Source of the DNA: Hypericibacter sp963696655
GTDB lineage: Bacteria; Pseudomonadota; Alphaproteobacteria; Dongiales; Dongiaceae
Assembly: GCA_963696655.1 (NCBI GenBank)
Contig: CAVOLB010000123.1
Coordinates: 6,086-70,085, forward strand
DNA length: 64,000 nt
Direction of reading: 5' to 3'
Part shown: positions 35,401 to 43,924 of the stretch, in pieces
How the letters are laid out: each line of letters begins with the position of its first letter
Position numbering within the stretch: the stretch's first letter is position 1
Position numbers and translations under genes: made by a program
Notes under the pieces: model-generated
The model's input: only the letters and a program-made list of their open reading frames with translations
The model's database searches: none
What the model was told of the DNA's origin: nothing

Positions 35401-36137
35401 TCGGCGAGATCTTCATCGACATGCACAAGGAAGGGGCCGCCTTCCGCAGCCTGATGAACAATTTCGCGATCGCGATCTCGATCGGCCTGCAATATGGCGT
35501 GCCGCTCGAGGAGTTCGTGGAGGCCTTCACCTTCACCCGCTTCGAGCCGAACGGCATCGTCGAAGGCAACGACGCGATCAAGATGGCGACGTCGATCATC
35601 GACTATGTGTTCCGGGAGCTCGCCATCTCCTATCTGGGCCGCTCCGACCTCGCCCATGCGCAGCCGGGCGACCTGCTGCCGGACAGCGTCGGCAACGGCG
35701 CGGGCGACGGCAACATGCCGGCCGCGGCCAAGCCGGCGATGGCGATGGAAGCCAAGCGTCTGGTCAGCACCGGCTTCGTGCGCTCGACCAACCTGTTCGT
35801 GCTCAAGCAGAGCGGCATGCAGCGGGTGGTCAATGGCGAGGACACGGTGATGACGGCCAGCATCGGCAACGGTCACAGCGTCGTCTCGGCGCAATTGGGG
35901 AATGGCACGGCATCGATCTCCGCCGTGGAAGGGCTCGCCGGCAATGGCACCGCCGAAGCGGTTGCCGTCGGGGTCGCCGTCATGCAGGCCGTCGATACGA
36001 AGCTCGAGAGGATTCGCGAGGCGAAGCTCAAGGGCTATGAGGGGGACGCCTGCGGTGAATGCGGCAATTTCACTCTGGTCCGCAACGGGACTTGCATGAA
36101 GTGCACCACCTGCGGATCGACCAGCGGCTGCTCGTAA
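32415..36137 (+). CDS. nrdJ: Adenosylcobalamin-dependent (class II) ribonucleoside-diphosphate reductase
   Basis: This 1240-residue enzyme reduces ribonucleotides to deoxyribonucleotides using a B12-derived radical. Visible features are the N-terminal RKTTSEIRNPDGSLVFQLRD, the conserved QPHACFIQSV, the NPCSEYMFLDDTACNLASLN catalytic region near residue 470, and a C-terminal cysteine cluster (ACGECGNF, CMKCTTCGSTSGC) for reduction or metal binding. The ATG at 32415 gives the alphaproteobacterial length; the open frame to 32226 includes the promoter. A strong terminator follows at 36206. It allows dNTP synthesis with or without oxygen. Confidence 0.96.
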   Translation: MRISRRFTRAGDSPYADIELRKTTSEIRNPDGSLVFQLRDIDVPADWSQVACDVLAQKYFRKAGVPARLKSVEENTVPSFLWRHIPDESALAELEPAQRVVGETSATQVFDRLAGTWAYWGWKGGYFDGEEDAQAYYDEMRFMLARQMGAPNSPQWFNTGLHWAYGIDGPSQGHYYVDFQSGELVASASAYEHPQPHACFIQSVSDDLVNEGGIMDLWVREARLFKYGSGTGSNFSMLRGSGEKLSGGGKSSGLMSFLKIGDRAAGAIKSGGTTRRAAKMVTVDLDHPDIEEYIDWKVVEEQKVAALVAGSRLAGPHLNAIIAACHADKTDGRFDPKQNKALRAAIRAARKVMLPENYIQRVIQFAQQGYKSIEFRTYDTDWDSDAYLTVSGQNSNNSVRVTNSFIEAVKSDGDWKLIRRTDGKVSKTMKARELWEKIAHAAWASADPGVQYDTTINEWHTCPESGRINASNPCSEYMFLDDTACNLASLNLMTFRKEDGSFDIEAYEHATRLWTVTLEISVLMAQFPSREIAQLSYEFRTLGLGYANIGGLLMAMGLPYDSDKGRALCGALTAIMTGVAYATSAEMAGELGTFPGYDKNRDAMLRVIRNHRRAAHGETKGYEGLTVLPVPLDHANIVDKALGEHARKAWDLALSLGEEHGYRNAQSTVIAPTGTIGLVMDCDTTGIEPDFALVKFKKLAGGGYFKIINRMVPQALKALGYDEAKIEDIIRYAVGHGTLEQAPGVNHAALRAKGFTAGALQSLEAALATAFDIRFAFNKWVLGEEFCVAGLSFTTEQLNEVGFDMLAELGFTKQQIEQANTYCCGAMTLEGAPRLKAEHLPIFDCANPCGRIGKRYLSVDSHITMMAAAQSFISGAISKTINMPNAATVEDCKDAYMLSWSLGIKANALYRDGSKLSQPLQSQIFEDEDELEEVMEQTAAQRAPIIAERIVERIVERVAKHDRKRLPNRRKSYTQKAIVGGHKVYLHTGEYEDGTVGEIFIDMHKEGAAFRSLMNNFAIAISIGLQYGVPLEEFVEAFTFTRFEPNGIVEGNDAIKMATSIIDYVFRELAISYLGRSDLAHAQPGDLLPDSVGNGAGDGNMPAAAKPAMAMEAKRLVSTGFVRSTNLFVLKQSGMQRVVNGEDTVMTASIGNGHSVVSAQLGNGTASISAVEGLAGNGTAEAVAVGVAVMQAVDTKLERIREAKLKGYEGDACGECGNFTLVRNGTCMKCTTCGSTSGCS

Positions 36138-36205
36138 GCGGCCGCGGTATGGGCTCAAGACGTGCCTGACCAAGAGGTGACGTTGATCTGAGTCTCCCTG
36201 TCAAC

Positions 36206-36242
36206 TTCCGGGCGCGCGACGGCGGCACGCGCCCGGAATTTT
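36206..36242 (+). terminator. Rho-independent terminator of nrdJ
   Basis: An 11-bp perfect stem, TTCCGGGCGCG (36206-36216) with CGCGCCCGGAA (36228-36238), is followed by TTTT, about 70 bases after the nrdJ stop. Confidence 0.85.
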
Positions 36243-36312
36243 CGACCCCGACGAAAGACAGGGCCGCCACCAATTCGAGAGCGCCTGCCCTGGCCGCGGC
36301 GCCTCCGGTCCG

Positions 36313-36341
36313 AACGGCCCGCCCTCACCCGGCGGGCCGTT
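36313..36341. terminator. Second hairpin downstream of nrdJ
   Basis: An 11-bp perfect stem AACGGCCCGCC (36313-36323) with GGCGGGCCGTT (36331-36341) has a 7-base loop and a modest T-run after it. It may be a backup terminator or a bidirectional hairpin. Confidence 0.6.
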
Positions 36342-36360
36342 CCCGTTTCGGCACCCGCAA

Positions 36361-36393
36361 AAGAAAAAGGCGGCCCGCGCTGGCGAACCGCCT
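36361..36393 (-). terminator. Terminator of the azoreductase gene
   Basis: On the minus strand a 6-bp stem (plus-strand AGGCGG 36368-36373 and CCGCCT 36388-36393) is followed by a T-rich run (plus-strand AAGAAAAA), about 30 bases after the azoR stop. Confidence 0.65.
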
Positions 36394-36422
36394 CTGTAAA
36401 AACGGACCGGACCGCTCGAGGC

Positions 36423-37052
36423 TCAGGCCGCTTGCCGCTGCCGTTCCTCGATATGGCGGCCGAGCTCGGCATGCGCCGCGCCGATCGCCTGCTCGCGCGC
36501 CTCGGGGCCGAAGGCCAGCTTCTCGGCGCGGACGAAGGTGACGTCCGTGATGCCGATGAAGCCCAGCAGGGTCCGCAAGTGCGGCTCCTGGGAGTCGTAG
36601 GACTGCGCCGGGCCTTCGCTGTAGAGGCCGCCGCGGCTCTCGATCACGATCGCGCGCTTGCCGGTCACGAGGCCCTCGGGGCCCTTCTCCGTATAGCGGA
36701 AGGTGACGCCGGCGCGCAGCACATGGTCGAACCAGGCCTTGAGCGTGGAGGCGATGCCGAAATTATACATCGGCGCGCCGATGATGACGGTGTCGGCCGC
36801 CTTCAGCTCGTCGATGAGCGTGTTCGAGAGAGCCTGCGTCGCGGCCTGGGCCGCATTGGCGGGCTCGCCGCCGCGAATGGCCGTGGCGGCGTCGGTGGTG
36901 AGATGCGGGACCGGCGTCTCGCCCAGATCGCGGGTGACGACGCGCAGGCCCGGATCCTGGGCGCGCAGATGGGCAACGGCCTTCTCCGCCAGTTGCCGGG
37001 AGACCGACGCGCCGCCGAGCGCGCTGCTGTTGACGACGAGAACGGTGGACAT
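36423..37052 (-). CDS. azoR: FMN-dependent NADH-azoreductase
   Basis: The 209-residue flavodoxin-fold enzyme has MSTVLVVNSSALGGASVSRQ, GAPMYNFGIASTLKAWFDHV and the C-terminal FGPEAREQAIGAA typical of AzoR. It reduces azo bonds and quinones with NADH and FMN. It is divergent from the LysR gene at 37170, which probably regulates it. ATG 37052 is favoured over 37073. Confidence 0.93.
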   Translation of the reverse strand: MSTVLVVNSSALGGASVSRQLAEKAVAHLRAQDPGLRVVTRDLGETPVPHLTTDAATAIRGGEPANAAQAATQALSNTLIDELKAADTVIIGAPMYNFGIASTLKAWFDHVLRAGVTFRYTEKGPEGLVTGKRAIVIESRGGLYSEGPAQSYDSQEPHLRTLLGFIGITDVTFVRAEKLAFGPEAREQAIGAAHAELGRHIEERQRQAA

Positions 37053-37169
37053 GGAATGAACCCCTTCAAACATGAAGCTTGTTTCCGATGGCCTGAAGGT
37101 AGTGGTTCACAATCTGCATCAGTATGCCCATAATCCGCACCTTACTGTTGCTCTGATTGGAACACTGCC

Positions 37170-38123
37170 ATGGCCGAGCTGGAAGATCTCAAGGGCTTCG
37201 TCGAGGTGGTCGAAACCGGCGGATTCGGACGCGCGGCCAAGCGGTTGGGGGTGTCGAAATCGATCATCAGCCGGCGCGTCGCCCGGCTCGAGGCCGAGCT
37301 GGGGACCCGCCTCCTGAGCCGGACCACGCGCGGCGTGAGCCCGACCGAGGCGGGGCTGGAGTTCAAGACCCGGAGCCAGCGGATCCTGGCGGACCTCGAG
37401 GAGGCCCAGGATGCGGTCGCGAGCCGGGGCAGTGGCGTCATCGGCCAGCTTCGGCTGTCGGTCCCCGTCTCCTTCGGGATCCGCCATGTGACGCCGATCC
37501 TGGGCGAGCTCGCCAAGCGCCATCCGCGGCTCGAGATCCTCGCCGAATATAGCGACCGGTTCGTCGACCTGATCGGCGAGCGCTTCGATGCCGCGATCCG
37601 GTTGGGCCAGCTGAAGGATTCCACCCTGGTGGCCCGGCGGATCGCGCCCATCTATGGCGCCGTGGTGGCGAGCCCTGCCTATCTCGCCGAGAAGGGGCGT
37701 CCGCAAACGCCTCAGGATCTCGCCGCTCACGAATGCCTGATCTATACCGGGAGGACCGTGGCCGAATGGTCCTTTCGGGTCGGCAAGCGATGGGTGGCGG
37801 TCCGCCCCGCCGGGCGCCTTCGCTCGGACAGCGGCGAGGCCCTCCTGCAATGGGCGACCGCCGGGCTCGGCATCGGCGTGCTGCCGACCTTCATCATCTC
37901 GGAGGCGATCCAGAGCGGGCGTCTCGAACCCCTGCTCACCGAGTTCCCGATGCCCGAGGCCGGCCTGTTCCTGGTGCGGCCGCCCGGCGCGCAGGTCTCC
38001 GGCAAGCTCCGCGTCCTGATCGATGCGCTGGTCGAACGCTTCGGCGGTGAGACAGAATGGGATCCCTGCCAAATGGCGGCGCGGCGGCTGGCCCAGCAGG
38101 CCGCCGCGTCCTCGGCGGAATGA
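37170..38123 (+). CDS. LysR family transcriptional regulator
   Basis: The 317-residue protein has an N-terminal helix-turn-helix (FVEVVETGGFGRAAKRLGVS, then KSIISRRVARLEAELG) and a LysR effector domain. It resembles LysR proteins paired with quinone reductases. It is divergent from azoR and its stop overlaps the next gene by four bases, so it may also be co-transcribed with the TIM-barrel and Rieske genes. Confidence 0.92.
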   Translation: MAELEDLKGFVEVVETGGFGRAAKRLGVSKSIISRRVARLEAELGTRLLSRTTRGVSPTEAGLEFKTRSQRILADLEEAQDAVASRGSGVIGQLRLSVPVSFGIRHVTPILGELAKRHPRLEILAEYSDRFVDLIGERFDAAIRLGQLKDSTLVARRIAPIYGAVVASPAYLAEKGRPQTPQDLAAHECLIYTGRTVAEWSFRVGKRWVAVRPAGRLRSDSGEALLQWATAGLGIGVLPTFIISEAIQSGRLEPLLTEFPMPEAGLFLVRPPGAQVSGKLRVLIDALVERFGGETEWDPCQMAARRLAQQAAASSAE

Positions 38124-39022
38124 TCCAGGTCGGAAAGGCGTCCCCGCCGATGCAGAAACTCCTCGTCTTCCAGTCGCTCTGGGCGATGGAGCGCCGCCGG
38201 CCCGACGGGCTGGAATGGCTGCTCGAGGAAAAGATCCGCATGATCGCCGAGGCCGGTTTCGACGGCGCCAGCGTCGATTTCGGCGATCTCGCCTTCGCGC
38301 GGCAAGCCACGGGCCTGCTGCGCGAGCATGGCCTCACCTGGCAGATCGAGGCCTTCATCTCCACGGTCGAGGCGCTGAAGCCGATCCTCGTGGGCGCCCG
38401 CGAGCTGGGCGGAACCCATATCAACCTCTTGCCGGTGGTGCGGCCCTATACGCTCGAAGAATGCGTGCCCTATATCGAGGGCTGGCGGGCGCTGGCGAAC
38501 GAAGCCGGCGTAAAGCTCAACATCGAGACGCATCGCAACGAGATGACGACCGACCTCATCTTCACATTGCATCTGCTCGACCGCTTCCCCGACCTGCGCC
38601 TCGAAGCCGATCTCTCCCATTTCCTGGTGGGCCGCGAGTTCTGGTATCCGATCTCGGAAGAGAACCACGCGCTCATCCATCGCATCCTCGACCATGCCTG
38701 GGGCCTGCAGGGACGCGTCGGCAGCCGCGAGCAGATCCAGATCCAGATCGACTTCCCGCAGCATCGCCATTGGGTCGAGCTGTTCCTGACCTGGTGGGAG
38801 TACGGAATGCGGAGCTGGCGCCGGCGTGCCGGGCCCGATGACAGCCTGACCTTCCTGTGCGAGCTTGGGCCCAGGGAATATGCGATCACGGGGCCGGACG
38901 GTTACGAGCTTTCCGACCGCTGGCTCGAGGCGCAGAAATTGAAGACCATGGTGCGCGACCTCTGGGCACGCATCGAGGCCGAAGACGCCGGCGCGCCGGG
39001 CGATCGGGAGAGGACGCGATGA
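38120..39022 (+). CDS. Sugar phosphate isomerase/epimerase-type TIM-barrel protein
   Basis: The 300-residue AP-endonuclease-2-like TIM barrel has KIRMIAEAGFDGASVDFGDL, ARELGGTHINLLPVV, VKLNIETHRNEMTT and DLRLEADLSHFLVG, the last two carrying likely metal ligands. Function is not specific: relatives isomerise sugars, inosose or hydroxypyruvate. The start overlaps the LysR stop and the end overlaps the Rieske gene (both ATGA), so it is probably part of the same pathway. Confidence 0.82.
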   Translation: MIQVGKASPPMQKLLVFQSLWAMERRRPDGLEWLLEEKIRMIAEAGFDGASVDFGDLAFARQATGLLREHGLTWQIEAFISTVEALKPILVGARELGGTHINLLPVVRPYTLEECVPYIEGWRALANEAGVKLNIETHRNEMTTDLIFTLHLLDRFPDLRLEADLSHFLVGREFWYPISEENHALIHRILDHAWGLQGRVGSREQIQIQIDFPQHRHWVELFLTWWEYGMRSWRRRAGPDDSLTFLCELGPREYAITGPDGYELSDRWLEAQKLKTMVRDLWARIEAEDAGAPGDRERTR

Positions 39023-40047
39023 CCAAAACCCTGCTGCCGGTCTCCTGGTATATCGATGCGGATGCCTATCAGCGCGACCGCAAGCGCATCTTCGCGCGCA
39101 ACTGGTCGCTGTTCGGGCCGGAAGCGGGCCTGCGAGAGGCGCGAAGCTGGCGCGCCGACAGCGTCAATGGCTGGCCGGTCTTCGTGATCCGAGGCGATGA
39201 CGGGATCTTGCGCGGCTTCCACAATGTCTGCCGGCATCGCGCGGCGCGGCTCCTGACGGGCGAAACGGGATCTTGTGCCCGCATCGTCTGTCCCTATCAC
39301 GCCTGGACCTACGATCTGACCGGGGCCCTGCGCAAGGCGCCGAATTTCGGCGCCGAGGGCGAGCTCGATCTCGCCGAGCGCGGCCTGTTCCCGATCCGGG
39401 TCGAATGCTGGAACGAGCTGGTCTTTGTCTGCTTCGACGAAAGCGCGCCGGATCTCACGACCTGGCTCGGCAGTTTGCCGGCCTTATGCGACGAATTTCC
39501 CAGGCCGGCCGACCTCGCCTTGAACGGCAGCTTCTCGGCAGAGGGCGATTGCAACTGGAAGGCCTATTGCGAGAACACCGTCGAAGGCTATCACCTGCCG
39601 CTGGTGCATAAGCGGCTGACCGCCGCGGTCGATCGCAGCCATACGCAGATCAAGGCCTATGACGAAGGCCGGCTGGTCGTGTTCCATGTCAGCTATGCTG
39701 GCGAGGACAGCGCGCTGCGCGGGAACCAGGGCATCTGGTTCTACCGCTTCCCGGGATTCCAGGGCGTGGCCGGCGCGCGCAGCTTCAAGGCCGAGCGGAT
39801 CGAACCCCTTTCCCCCACCCGCATGAAGCTCACCAACTGGTCCTGGTTCGCCGATCTCTCTGCCGAGGAGCGCGCCGATTCCACCGCATGGAACAAGCAG
39901 ATCACGGCTGAGGATATGGGCGTCTGCGAGAGCGTGCAGCGGAACTTCGAGGCCGGGGTCTATCAGTCCGGTGTGCTGTCGCCGCTGCAGGAAGGCCATC
40001 TGGCACGGCTGCAGACGCTGATCGCCGAGGCGATCGGCGGCGCCTAG
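39019..40047 (+). CDS. Rieske [2Fe-2S] non-haem iron oxygenase alpha subunit
   Basis: The 342-residue oxygenase has a Rieske centre, CRHRA followed 17 residues later by CPYHAW (ligands CxH and CxxH). The catalytic iron region is NTVEGYHLPLVHK with the usual two histidines. The rest is a ring-hydroxylating-type catalytic domain. No reductase or beta subunit is adjacent, so it would depend on electron carriers encoded elsewhere. Substrate unknown; some relatives oxygenate methylamines or quaternary ammonium compounds. Confidence 0.9.
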   Translation: MTKTLLPVSWYIDADAYQRDRKRIFARNWSLFGPEAGLREARSWRADSVNGWPVFVIRGDDGILRGFHNVCRHRAARLLTGETGSCARIVCPYHAWTYDLTGALRKAPNFGAEGELDLAERGLFPIRVECWNELVFVCFDESAPDLTTWLGSLPALCDEFPRPADLALNGSFSAEGDCNWKAYCENTVEGYHLPLVHKRLTAAVDRSHTQIKAYDEGRLVVFHVSYAGEDSALRGNQGIWFYRFPGFQGVAGARSFKAERIEPLSPTRMKLTNWSWFADLSAEERADSTAWNKQITAEDMGVCESVQRNFEAGVYQSGVLSPLQEGHLARLQTLIAEAIGGA

Positions 40048-40100
40048 AGAAAATCCGGCGCGACCGGTGGCGGTCACTGTCACGAGATGAACAGCGGAAC

Positions 40101-40763
40101 ATGAGAGTTCTCGGCAGGCTGCTGGTCGTCCTTCTCGTCATGGCGGCCATGCTGTTCGCCGCCGCCGGAACCCTCGACTACTGGCAGGCCTGGCTGTTCC
40201 TCGCCGCCTACGCCGCATCGTCCCTCGCGATCACCCTCTATCTCATGAAAAGGGACCCGGCGCTCCTGGAGCGCCGAAAGCGGGGCGGGCCCACGGCCGA
40301 GAAGGAACCGACCCAGAAGATCATCATGTCCTTCGCGTCGCTGGCCTTCATCGGCCTGCTCGTCCTGCCCGCACTCGATCGTCGCTTCACCTGGTCGGAG
40401 ATGCCGCCATATGCCGTGTTGGCCGGAGACCTGATTTTCCTGCTGGGCTGGGTCGCCATCTTCTTTGTGTTCAAGGAGAACAGCTTCGCCTCCGCCACGG
40501 TCGAGCTGGCACCGGAACAACGAGTCGTCTCGACGGGTCCTTACGCGCTCGTCCGGCACCCCATGTATGCCGGGGGCCTCGTCATGCTGCTGGGAATCCC
40601 GATCGCGCTGGGTTCCTGGTGGGGCCTGCTCGTCATCGTCGCGATGATCCCAGCCCTAATCTGGCGACTGATCGACGAGGAGAGATTCCTGGCGAGGAAT
40701 CTGCCGGGCTATGCGGTGTACCAAAGAAAATTGCGCTATCGCCTGATACCCAAGATCTGGTAG
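40101..40763 (+). CDS. Isoprenylcysteine carboxyl methyltransferase-family membrane protein
   Basis: The 220-residue protein has about five membrane helices and the C-terminal methyltransferase motif GPYALVRHPMYAGG, followed by DEERFLARNLPGYAVYQ. The family methylates isoprenoid or other lipid-linked carboxylates and is often of unknown role in bacteria. It stands alone between the Rieske gene and a convergent small gene. Confidence 0.85.
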   Translation: MRVLGRLLVVLLVMAAMLFAAAGTLDYWQAWLFLAAYAASSLAITLYLMKRDPALLERRKRGGPTAEKEPTQKIIMSFASLAFIGLLVLPALDRRFTWSEMPPYAVLAGDLIFLLGWVAIFFVFKENSFASATVELAPEQRVVSTGPYALVRHPMYAGGLVMLLGIPIALGSWWGLLVIVAMIPALIWRLIDEERFLARNLPGYAVYQRKLRYRLIPKIW

Positions 40764-40862
40764 CGCGCCAGTTGGGCTGTCATCGCGAACATGGCCTCCC
40801 CTGCCGCCGCGCATTCAACCTGCCATACGGCGTCGCCCTGGTGAGTCCAGGGGGTATGCGGG

Positions 40863-41051
40863 CTAGGACAGGGGTAGCCATCGCTTGGGATCGTTCAATT
40901 CATCTTCCGCGACAATCGGCCTGTCTTTCTTGTCGGCCTCATTGTGCAGCACCCAGCGGACCGGGCTCTCGATTTCACTGCTGGGACCAACAACAACATA
41001 GAGTTGGCCCGCATGAACCCCTGAGAGTTTCTTGTACCGGGTATTGATCAT
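40863..41051 (-). CDS. Small hypothetical protein (62 aa)
   Basis: ATG 41051 is preceded by GGAGG ten bases upstream. The product (INTRYKKLSGVHAGQLYVVV, then RWVLHNEADKK) is soluble and hydrophilic; no family recognised. It could be a small beta-rich protein. Translation signals support it more than similarity does. Confidence 0.55.
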   Translation of the reverse strand: MINTRYKKLSGVHAGQLYVVVGPSSEIESPVRWVLHNEADKKDRPIVAEDELNDPKRWLPLS

Positions 41052-41221
41052 CGTCGTTGTCCTCCAGGTTGCGAGCGCCAAGGAACCTGACCAGCTCGAC
41101 GTTCCACCGAACGGTGAGCCTTTCGGGATTGGAGCCTTGCGGTTTGATACGCCTCCTGCCAAGGCGATGGCAAGGGACCCTCGTGCGGAGCTACAAGCGC
41201 GCAACAAGAGGTGAACGCGAG

Positions 41222-41893
41222 CTAGTGGGCCCTGCGCCACTCCGATGGGACCATGAACGAGCCGGCCCAGATCCCGCGCTTCCCCGCCTGCGCGGCATTC
41301 TCCTGCGGCACATAGTCGAGGCTGTAATGCCGGTACGCCACCGCCCAGCCATTTGCGACCATCCAGGCGTTCACATCCTCAGAACCCAGATGGCAAACTG
41401 CAACAGTGCGGCCGAAGCGGTCGACGCCGCGTGCGCGGCAGGACACCGTGCCGCCGGCGATGTGATCGACCAGGGCGACGGTTGCCTTCCAGCCGCAGTC
41501 GAAAACCTGGCCGGAGGCACTCTTGCAAGTCTGATGGCTCTCCGGCGCATCGATCCCGAAGAGCCTGATCCTCGAGCCGTGAATGTTGATCGTGTCGCCG
41601 TTGATGACGCGAGGATAGCCGGAGGCGGCGATATTCGGCGAAGCCCCACTGTGCAGTTCCGGGAGCGAAACCGGGCTGTCCCGGTCCGGTGCATTGTGGC
41701 TTGCCACAGCGCTTGCCAAAACAGCCGCAACAAGCGTCAACCAGGACAGTCGGAGCGAGGCGTCCGAAGAATTCGCGATCTCCTTCGGAGTACCGGCGCT
41801 GCCATGCTGCGGCCAGAACTTACGCACCGCGCACAAAACAATGAGCGCGCCGATCATCGCCAAGGTTGCAATGCGAGCGGTACTCACGGGCAT
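41222..41893 (-). CDS. Staphylococcal-nuclease-like (thermonuclease family) protein
   Basis: The 223-residue protein has an N-terminal membrane or signal segment (ATLAMIGALIVLCAV) and an SNase domain: RVINGDTINIHGSRIRLFGI, DAPES, and RGVDRFGRTVAVCH. These contain the conserved metal and catalytic residues. It probably acts outside the cytoplasm as a nuclease of DNA or RNA. The start at 41893 is moderately supported; longer starts are possible. Confidence 0.8.
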   Translation of the reverse strand: MPVSTARIATLAMIGALIVLCAVRKFWPQHGSAGTPKEIANSSDASLRLSWLTLVAAVLASAVASHNAPDRDSPVSLPELHSGASPNIAASGYPRVINGDTINIHGSRIRLFGIDAPESHQTCKSASGQVFDCGWKATVALVDHIAGGTVSCRARGVDRFGRTVAVCHLGSEDVNAWMVANGWAVAYRHYSLDYVPQENAAQAGKRGIWAGSFMVPSEWRRAH

Positions 41894-42257
41894 CGCCTGT
41901 GCTCCCGGAACATTGCCGCCGTTCCTTGCCCAGGGCGTCAAATACAGGGGGCGACCGAGCCCACGCCAACAGAGCTCTGGCGGCGGCACATATCTGCGTT
42001 TCCCAAGCGTGCGCCTGTTGTTGTTGACACTCCCTTAAGGACCCGAAGGTGGCGCCCACGGCCTCACTCGACCGGTTTTCCCTCACCGTCAGGCGGCGCC
42101 GTGCGCGGCAAGACACCGGCTTCGGTGTCCTTCGGAATTCCGGGGCGATCCGCCGAAATTGAAAGAGGGCCGGCATGAAGGGGCGGCGGGCTTTTGGCCC
42201 GCCCGCACCCTTCACCCGACCCTCATTCCTCGAAACGAGAGACGGATGCGCCGCAGC
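41894..42257. other. Intergenic region without a recognised gene
   Basis: This 364-bp stretch between the thermonuclease and the VOC gene contains short antisense open frames only. A hairpin at 42185-42203 (GGCGGGC, TTTTG loop, GCCCGCC) lies next to the VOC gene stop and may terminate transcription. Confidence 0.5.
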
Positions 42258-42671
42258 CTAATGCGCCACGATCACCATCCAGCCCACGCCGAACTTGTCC
42301 TGCAGCATGCCGAAGCGCGGCGAGAAGAAGGTCTTGGCCAACGGCATCCGTACCTGGCCACCGTCGGCCAAGGCGTTGAACCGCTTGTCGGCCTCGGCCT
42401 CGGTCGGCACCGTGAGCGTCAGGGAGAAGCCTTCGAAGGCCGCCTTCTGCTGGCAGCCGCCGTCCGTGGCCATCACGACCGAGTCACCGATCCTCATCGC
42501 GGCATGCATCACCTTGTTCTCGGAGCCGGGCGGGACCATGCCCGGTGGTGCCGGCTCCGGGCTGTCCTTGAAGCGCATCAGCATCGTGGTCTCGGCGCCG
42601 ACGGCGCGGCGATAGAACTCGATCGCTTCCTCGCAGCGGCCATCGAACATCAGATAGGGTTGAACGAGCAT
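42258..42671 (-). CDS. VOC family protein (PhnB/3-demethylubiquinone-9 3-methyltransferase-like)
   Basis: The 137-residue single VOC domain of the PhnB-like group has QPYLMFDGRCEEAIEFYRRA, NKVMHAAMRIGDSVVMATDG and GFSLTLTVPTEAEADKRFNA. Such proteins are typical companions of ArsR-SRPBCC operons. GGAG lies shortly before ATG 42671. Last gene of the minus-strand series that starts with the ArsR gene. Confidence 0.88.
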   Translation of the reverse strand: MLVQPYLMFDGRCEEAIEFYRRAVGAETTMLMRFKDSPEPAPPGMVPPGSENKVMHAAMRIGDSVVMATDGGCQQKAAFEGFSLTLTVPTEAEADKRFNALADGGQVRMPLAKTFFSPRFGMLQDKFGVGWMVIVAH

Positions 42672-42812
42672 GGTGTCTCCTTGTCTGGGGTGGAAGTGAT
42701 TGACGTCGTCGATGTCTGGAAGGCGTCGGCGGTGCGGCAAGGTCGGCTGCCGCCCATCCCTGTTGTTATTGTTGCGTCCGGCTGGACGAAGCGAAGATGG
42801 TGGCTCCTGGGC

Positions 42813-43352
42813 CTATGACGCGGGCGCCGACTCCACCAGGGTCTTGAGCTGTGCCAGTCCCTGCTCGAACTGGCCGCCCACCATCTTGTCCATGTTCATG
42901 AACAGCCCCACGGCTTTGAACATGAAATTGTTGTGACCGGTCATGCTCCAGGTGATCGCGGTCTGGCCGCCCTGGGGCGCCAGGCTGAACTCGGCCATGT
43001 TGGTGGCGGCGAAGGGCTTCAGGAAATCCAGTCGGATCTGAACAAGCGCGTTGGGCCGGCTGTCGGTGATCGTCGCCTTGCCCTCGCCGACATTCTTGTT
43101 GCCGACCCACTCATAGATGGCGCCGACACCGGCGGGAGCGCCGCCATAGGTTCGCTTCAACGCCGGGTCGATCTTGTCGTAAGGCGACCAGGCCTCCCAT
43201 TTGTGGAAATCGTTCACCTGGGCGAAGACGGCGTCGGCCGGTGCTGCGATCGTGGTCGTCCGCTCGATGCGGAAGTCCGAGGGTTGCAGCGCCACGACGA
43301 CGACGAAGACGAGGATGATGGCGGCAATGCCGATCAGGATTTTCAATAGCAT
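42813..43352 (-). CDS. SRPBCC family protein with N-terminal membrane anchor
   Basis: The 179-residue protein begins with one hydrophobic helix (ILIGIAAIILVFVVVVAL), followed by a polyketide-cyclase/Bet v1-like SRPBCC domain (APADAVFAQVNDFHKWEAWS). It probably binds a hydrophobic ligand at the inner membrane. Function unknown; it belongs to the ArsR-led series. Confidence 0.85.
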   Translation of the reverse strand: MLLKILIGIAAIILVFVVVVALQPSDFRIERTTTIAAPADAVFAQVNDFHKWEAWSPYDKIDPALKRTYGGAPAGVGAIYEWVGNKNVGEGKATITDSRPNALVQIRLDFLKPFAATNMAEFSLAPQGGQTAITWSMTGHNNFMFKAVGLFMNMDKMVGGQFEQGLAQLKTLVESAPAS

Positions 43353-43410
43353 CGAAGATCTTCTCCAAAAAATGGGGGACGTCGGACAGGTCCGGGTCTT
43401 CTCGCTGCGC

Positions 43411-43878
43411 TTATCGCTCGCGTTCCAAGGCCCGCCCCAGGCTGTCCAGCAGCCCGTTCGTGCCTTCTTCGCGCGACTTCACATTGTCGTAGCCGTCGAG
43501 GAACGCGCCCTGCTCGGTAAAGGTGAGCTTCGTGCCCTTGCCCTGCGGCTTGACCTGCACCGTGGCCAGCGACACCGAGATCCGGACCTTGTCGAGATGC
43601 ATGTCGTAACAAAAGACGATGCGCTCGCCTGGCACGATGTCCTGGTAGGTCGCGTTGTAGATGTGAGCCTTGCCGCCTTTCTGGCGGCTGGTGACCTGAT
43701 CGCGGCCGCCGACCCGGAAGTCGAGATCGAGCTTGCCGGTTTCCCAGCCCTCCTCCTCGCCGGCGAACCAGCGAGCCTTCGCCTCTGCCGACGCCCAGGC
43801 GGCGAAGACCCGCGCCGGCGGAGCGTTGTAGATCCGTTCGATGGTGAAGGTGGCGTGCGTCACGGATCGTTCCGTCAT
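43411..43878 (-). CDS. SRPBCC (AHSA1-like) domain protein
   Basis: The 155-residue protein has the AHSA1/Activator-of-Hsp90-like signature FTIERIYNAPPARVFAAWAS and a closing ERIVFCYDMH. ATG 43878 gives the standard length; a longer open frame upstream reads into the DUF899 gene. Probably a ligand-binding stress protein. Confidence 0.85.
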   Translation of the reverse strand: MTERSVTHATFTIERIYNAPPARVFAAWASAEAKARWFAGEEEGWETGKLDLDFRVGGRDQVTSRQKGGKAHIYNATYQDIVPGERIVFCYDMHLDKVRISVSLATVQVKPQGKGTKLTFTEQGAFLDGYDNVKSREEGTNGLLDSLGRALERER

Positions 43879-43924
43879 CGCTCTCTCCAGGGGTTTGGTA
43901 CTCGTCGGCGGGGGCAGCCTCCGG

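Noticed and set aside
32412..36173. 1253-codon open frame antisense to nrdJ
   Set aside because: Long antisense frames are common in high-GC genes; the nrdJ frame has clear family motifs over its whole length and the antisense has none.
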